Positions 61,424 to 64,000 of a stretch of DNA of 64,000 bases are shown here, piece by piece. Each line of letters starts with the position of its first letter. Positions within the stretch are counted from its first letter, which is position 1. Location of the stretch: assembly GCA_019359435.1 (NCBI GenBank), contig JAHHHI010000102.1:1-64000 (forward strand), given 5' to 3'. Both the position numbers and the translations under genes were made by a program. The stretch comes from Kaiparowitsia implicata GSE-PSE-MK54-09C. GTDB lineage: Bacteria > Cyanobacteriota > Cyanobacteriia > Elainellales > Elainellaceae. Below the pieces are notes generated by a model, which was not told the origin of the DNA, made no database searches, and worked only from the letters and a program-made list of their open reading frames with translations.

Positions 61424-61624
61424 CTAACCGCCCACTGCTGTCATTCGGTTGCAGGCTCCAAACCGTTGGACGCGGTATTGGTTCACGCAAGGCGTGATAG
61501 CTAATCCACCATTCGGAAGCGTCCCCGGTCGGAACGGAGCGACCGATGCGTGCGCGAACTTTGGAATGTCTCGAAACCGAATTTACCCAGGGGCGTTGGA
61601 GGCTCGATAACCCGGGAGTTTCCG

Positions 61625-63160
61625 ATGAACGCGATGCGAGAAGAGAGCCGGTCCGTCTGGATGGACGTGGAGGTGGCGCCCGATGCCGCCCCGCTCACGG
61701 AAGACACGAAGACGGACGTGGTAGTTGTAGGCTCCGGGATCGCCGGCCTGTCGATCGCCTACGAACTCGTGCTCCGTGGCCAATCGGTACTGGTGCTGGA
61801 CCGGGGACCGATCGCCGGTGGCATGACGTCCAGGACGACGGCCCATCTCGCGCCCATCTGCGACGACTCCCTGGCCGAACTTCTTTCGATGCGCGGCAAG
61901 GAATTGGCCCAGGGTTTCCAGGCCAGCCAGAGCGCGGCGGTCGATCGTATCGAGACGATCCAGCAGGAGCTCGGCATCGACTGTGAGTTTCGCAGGTTGG
62001 ATGCGCTTCTGTTCCTCGATCCGAAGAGCAAGCCATCCGTTCTGGATGACGAAGTGGAGGCCGCCGGCGAGATCGGCGTCGCGGTCGAGCGCGGTGAGGG
62101 ATTGCCGCTGCGCACGTTGGAAGACCGGCCGTATCTACGGTATCCCGAACAGGCGACCTTCCATCCCCTGAAATATCTTCGTGGCTTGGCCGAAGCCTTG
62201 CAGGAAAAAGGTGCTCGCTTCCATCCTTTCTCCGCAGTGGCAAAGATCTCCGAAGATAAGACGGGCGTACACATCGCGCTGGAAACCGGGCACACGGTCG
62301 ACGCGTCCTTCGTCGTCGTCGCGACGAACTCCCCGATCCACGACCTTTTCGCCCTCCACACCAAGCAGGCTCCTTATCGAACCTACGCGATGGGCTTTGA
62401 GATCGAGCGGGTTGCTCTTGCCGACGCCCTCTATTGGGACACCGAGGATCCGTATCATTATGTGCGCCTGACCTCAGGCTCTGATGGCAAGGACGTCCTC
62501 ATCGTCGGTGGCGAGGATCACAAGACGGGCGAGGCCAACGACGCTCATGTGCGCTTTGCAGCCCTCACATCTTGGATCAAGACGCTCGTTCCGGAGCTGT
62601 ACCGCTGGTCGGGGCAGGTCATGGACACGCTCGATTACGGCGCCTTTATTGGCCGCGAGGCCCATCGGAACCGAACCTTCGTCACGACAGGGGATTCCGG
62701 CCAGGGCATCACGCACGGCGTCGTTGCCAGCCTGATCATTCCCGACCTGATCGAGGGCAAGGAAAACAAGTTCGCGACCGTGTACGAACCGGCGCGCAAG
62801 CCGACCAAGGCCGCGATGACTTTCGTGAGCGAGAACAGCACCGCCATCACCAATCTGGCCAAGTATCTTGCGCCTGGGGAACTCGCATCCGTCGAGGAGC
62901 TGGAGCCCGGGCAGGGCGCGATCATCCGGGACGGCCTCACCAAGATCGCCGCCTACCGCGCCGAGGACGGAACGCTCTACCAGCGCTCCGCCGTCTGCAC
63001 CCATCTCGGTTGTCACCTGCAGTGGAACGCCTTCGAGACGTGCTGGGACTGTCCGTGCCACGGATCGCACTTCGCGCCCGACGGCACCGTGCTCAATGGC
63101 CCGGCCATCGCTCCCTTAGCGGAAATCCCGACCGGCTCAGATGCCGAGGCGGAGGCGTGA
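61625..63160 (+). CDS. FAD-dependent oxidoreductase with C-terminal Rieske domain
   Basis: A 511-residue protein: DAO-type FAD fold (VVVVGSGIAGLSIAYELVLRGQSVLVLDRG; GMTSRTTAHLAP; VATNSPIHD; FVTTGDSGQGITHG) followed by a Rieske [2Fe-2S] domain with CTHLGCHLQWN and CWDCPCHGSHF. This architecture is a known bacterial family of unassigned substrate. The start 61625 has GGGAG 6 nt upstream. It leads an operon with the SemiSWEET and glyoxalase-like genes. Confidence 0.92.
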   Translation: MNAMREESRSVWMDVEVAPDAAPLTEDTKTDVVVVGSGIAGLSIAYELVLRGQSVLVLDRGPIAGGMTSRTTAHLAPICDDSLAELLSMRGKELAQGFQASQSAAVDRIETIQQELGIDCEFRRLDALLFLDPKSKPSVLDDEVEAAGEIGVAVERGEGLPLRTLEDRPYLRYPEQATFHPLKYLRGLAEALQEKGARFHPFSAVAKISEDKTGVHIALETGHTVDASFVVVATNSPIHDLFALHTKQAPYRTYAMGFEIERVALADALYWDTEDPYHYVRLTSGSDGKDVLIVGGEDHKTGEANDAHVRFAALTSWIKTLVPELYRWSGQVMDTLDYGAFIGREAHRNRTFVTTGDSGQGITHGVVASLIIPDLIEGKENKFATVYEPARKPTKAAMTFVSENSTAITNLAKYLAPGELASVEELEPGQGAIIRDGLTKIAAYRAEDGTLYQRSAVCTHLGCHLQWNAFETCWDCPCHGSHFAPDGTVLNGPAIAPLAEIPTGSDAEAEA

Positions 63161-63162
63161 CC

Positions 63163-63450
63163 GTGAGCTGGGTCAGCATGGTGGGTTTCGCCGCGGCGCT
63201 CTGCTCAACGATCAGTTTCGTGCCTCAGGCCGCCCGCATCGTTCGGACCAGGGATACCAAATCGCTGTCGGCACCGATGTATGCGTTGACGACGACGGGC
63301 TTCTGCCTCTGGTTCGCCTACGGGGTCGCGCTCGGGCAATGGCCTTTGATCCTGACCAACGGCATCTGCGCCGTACTGGCAGGCTTCATCCTGTTCATGA
63401 CCCTCGCCAGTAAGAAGGTGAAGGACGCCACGGCGGAGACGCTGCAATGA
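63163..63450 (+). CDS. SemiSWEET-type PQ-loop transporter
   Basis: A 95-residue three-helix protein: MVGFAAALCSTISFVPQAARI with the PQ motif, MYALTTTGFCLWFAYGVAL and LTNGICAVLAGFILFMTLA. SemiSWEETs are dimeric sugar uniporters. GTG 63163 after GGAGG is the chosen start; GTG 63157 and ATG 63178 are possible. It nearly touches the oxidoreductase gene and overlaps the next gene by 4 nt. Confidence 0.85.
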   Translation: MSWVSMVGFAAALCSTISFVPQAARIVRTRDTKSLSAPMYALTTTGFCLWFAYGVALGQWPLILTNGICAVLAGFILFMTLASKKVKDATAETLQ

Positions 63451-63824
63451 TCCATCATCTATCGGTCGGCACGAACGACATCGCCAGCGCGCGAAGGTTC
63501 TACGACGCCATTATGCCCGTCCTCGGGATGCGCTTGCTTAACGGCTCGGCGGGATCGGCCGACTACGGCGCCGCCTCATTCCTGTTCAGTGTCGAAACGC
63601 CCTTGGACGGCAAGCCCGCGACGCCCGGCAACGGTGTGCACGTCGCCTTCGCCGCCGGCCGGCGGGCGATGGTCGATCTGTTCTACGAGACGGCCCTGGC
63701 CCATGGCGGGCGCGACGCCGGCCCTCCCGGCCTGCGCCCGCAGTACGATGCCCACTATTATGGCGCTTTCGTCCTCGATCCCGATGGCAACAAGATCGAG
63801 GCGGTCACCTACTCCAGCAAGTGA
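63447..63824 (+). CDS. glyoxalase/VOC superfamily protein
   Basis: A 125-residue vicinal-oxygen-chelate protein: MIHHLSVGTNDIASARRFYDAI, HVAFAAGRRAMVDLFYETAL, and YDAHYYGAFVLDPDGNKIEAV. Metal-ligand positions His3 or 4, His and Glu are present. Substrate unknown. Start fixed by the ATGA overlap with the SemiSWEET stop. A paired low-complexity spacer follows before the next gene. Confidence 0.9.
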   Translation: MIHHLSVGTNDIASARRFYDAIMPVLGMRLLNGSAGSADYGAASFLFSVETPLDGKPATPGNGVHVAFAAGRRAMVDLFYETALAHGGRDAGPPGLRPQYDAHYYGAFVLDPDGNKIEAVTYSSK

Positions 63825-63936
63825 CAGCTTCGGCTTCTTGTTGAGCCGCAGTTCGATCGCGACATAAACGGCTGAACCTTTTCACGAAGACGGGCGTTGC
63901 AGGGCTAACGGCGGGGGCTCATCGGGAAAAATCATC

Positions 63937-64000
63937 ATGGATCGTCGCACGCTCATTCAAGCTTCCCTCGCAGCATCACTGTTTCCGGCCGCGGCCCTCG
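63937..64000 (+). CDS. start of an exported protein, cut by the window end
   Basis: The first 21 codons are visible: MDRRTLIQASLAASLFPAAAL, a signal peptide whose RR and hydrophobic core suggest twin-arginine export. GGGA lies about 9 nt upstream; a TGAAC-N17-CGTT element near 63870 is close to the EcfG consensus. The rest is outside the window, so no function can be given. Confidence 0.55.
   Translation, partial: MDRRTLIQASLAASLFPAAAL

Noticed and set aside
1-64000. tRNA, rRNA, CRISPR arrays, riboswitches, replication origin
   Set aside because: I looked for cloverleaf-type sequences, regular spaced repeats and DnaA-box clusters by eye and saw none; a covariance-model scan would be needed to exclude small RNAs.

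Overview
The window looks like the chromosome or a large replicon of an alphaproteobacterium, most likely a Hyphomicrobiales (Rhizobiales) relative such as Bosea or a methylobacterium-like genus. This rests on high GC coding sequence, the imuA-imuB-dnaE2 mutagenesis cassette behind a GAAC-N7-GAAC (alphaproteobacterial LexA) box, HWE/HisKA_2 histidine kinases, DUF6894 and DUF982 proteins, and repeated GGAAC-N16/17-CGTT promoters of the EcfG general stress response. The genus is inference. No rRNA, tRNA, CRISPR array or phage block was seen.

Layout. 0-0.7 kb: an IS3-family transposase remnant abutting a groEL C-terminal fragment. 1-4 kb: small stress genes, including a DUF892 module. 4-14 kb: SOS and translesion block: antitoxin-like regulator with a four-unit 9-bp repeat, dinB, an SRAP (yedK) gene, a broken UvrD-type helicase, LexA box, imuA, imuB, dnaE2. 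14-20 kb: DUF72 protein, an ATP-dependent ligase fragment, a dead DUF6894 gene, and a sensory cluster (response regulator, HWE kinase, DUF6894, Crp-type regulator). 20-29 kb: truncated UdgX, alpha-glucosidase, flavin oxidoreductase, treZ, stress proteins, dead EEP nuclease, a short-chain dehydrogenase killed at its catalytic Tyr, and an alcohol dehydrogenase. 29-37 kb: hydrolases, xthA, ligD and two ku genes. 37-47 kb: stress dehydrogenase, DksA-like protein, 3-methyladenine glycosylase, DUF763, DUF3008, diguanylate cyclase, a second sensory cluster, and two more DUF892 loci. 48-64 kb: SLC13-type transporter (frameshifted), membrane proteins, Mn catalase, second treZ, a thioredoxin-reductase-like operon, and a Rieske/FAD oxidoreductase operon.

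Taken together this is a DNA-repair and stress-survival island: translesion synthesis under LexA, two-component non-homologous end joining (LigD/Ku) with EcfG-type promoters, base-excision and AP-site enzymes, Mn catalase, trehalose metabolism and DUF892 ferritin-like proteins. It is also unusually eroded, with about fourteen broken genes. The most striking observation is that ligD carries a 144-bp internal inversion (34420-34563): inverting it back restores an uninterrupted 874-residue LigD. A second is a three-gene stress module (DUF892 gene, 71-74-residue gene, divergent 59-residue gene) present twice in mirror orientation at 2.3-3.4 kb and 46.4-47.5 kb, each with divergent EcfG-like promoters; one copy has a frameshift. 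Single-base frameshifts could in part be sequencing errors; the inversion, deletions, nonsense codon and start-codon loss are harder to explain that way.
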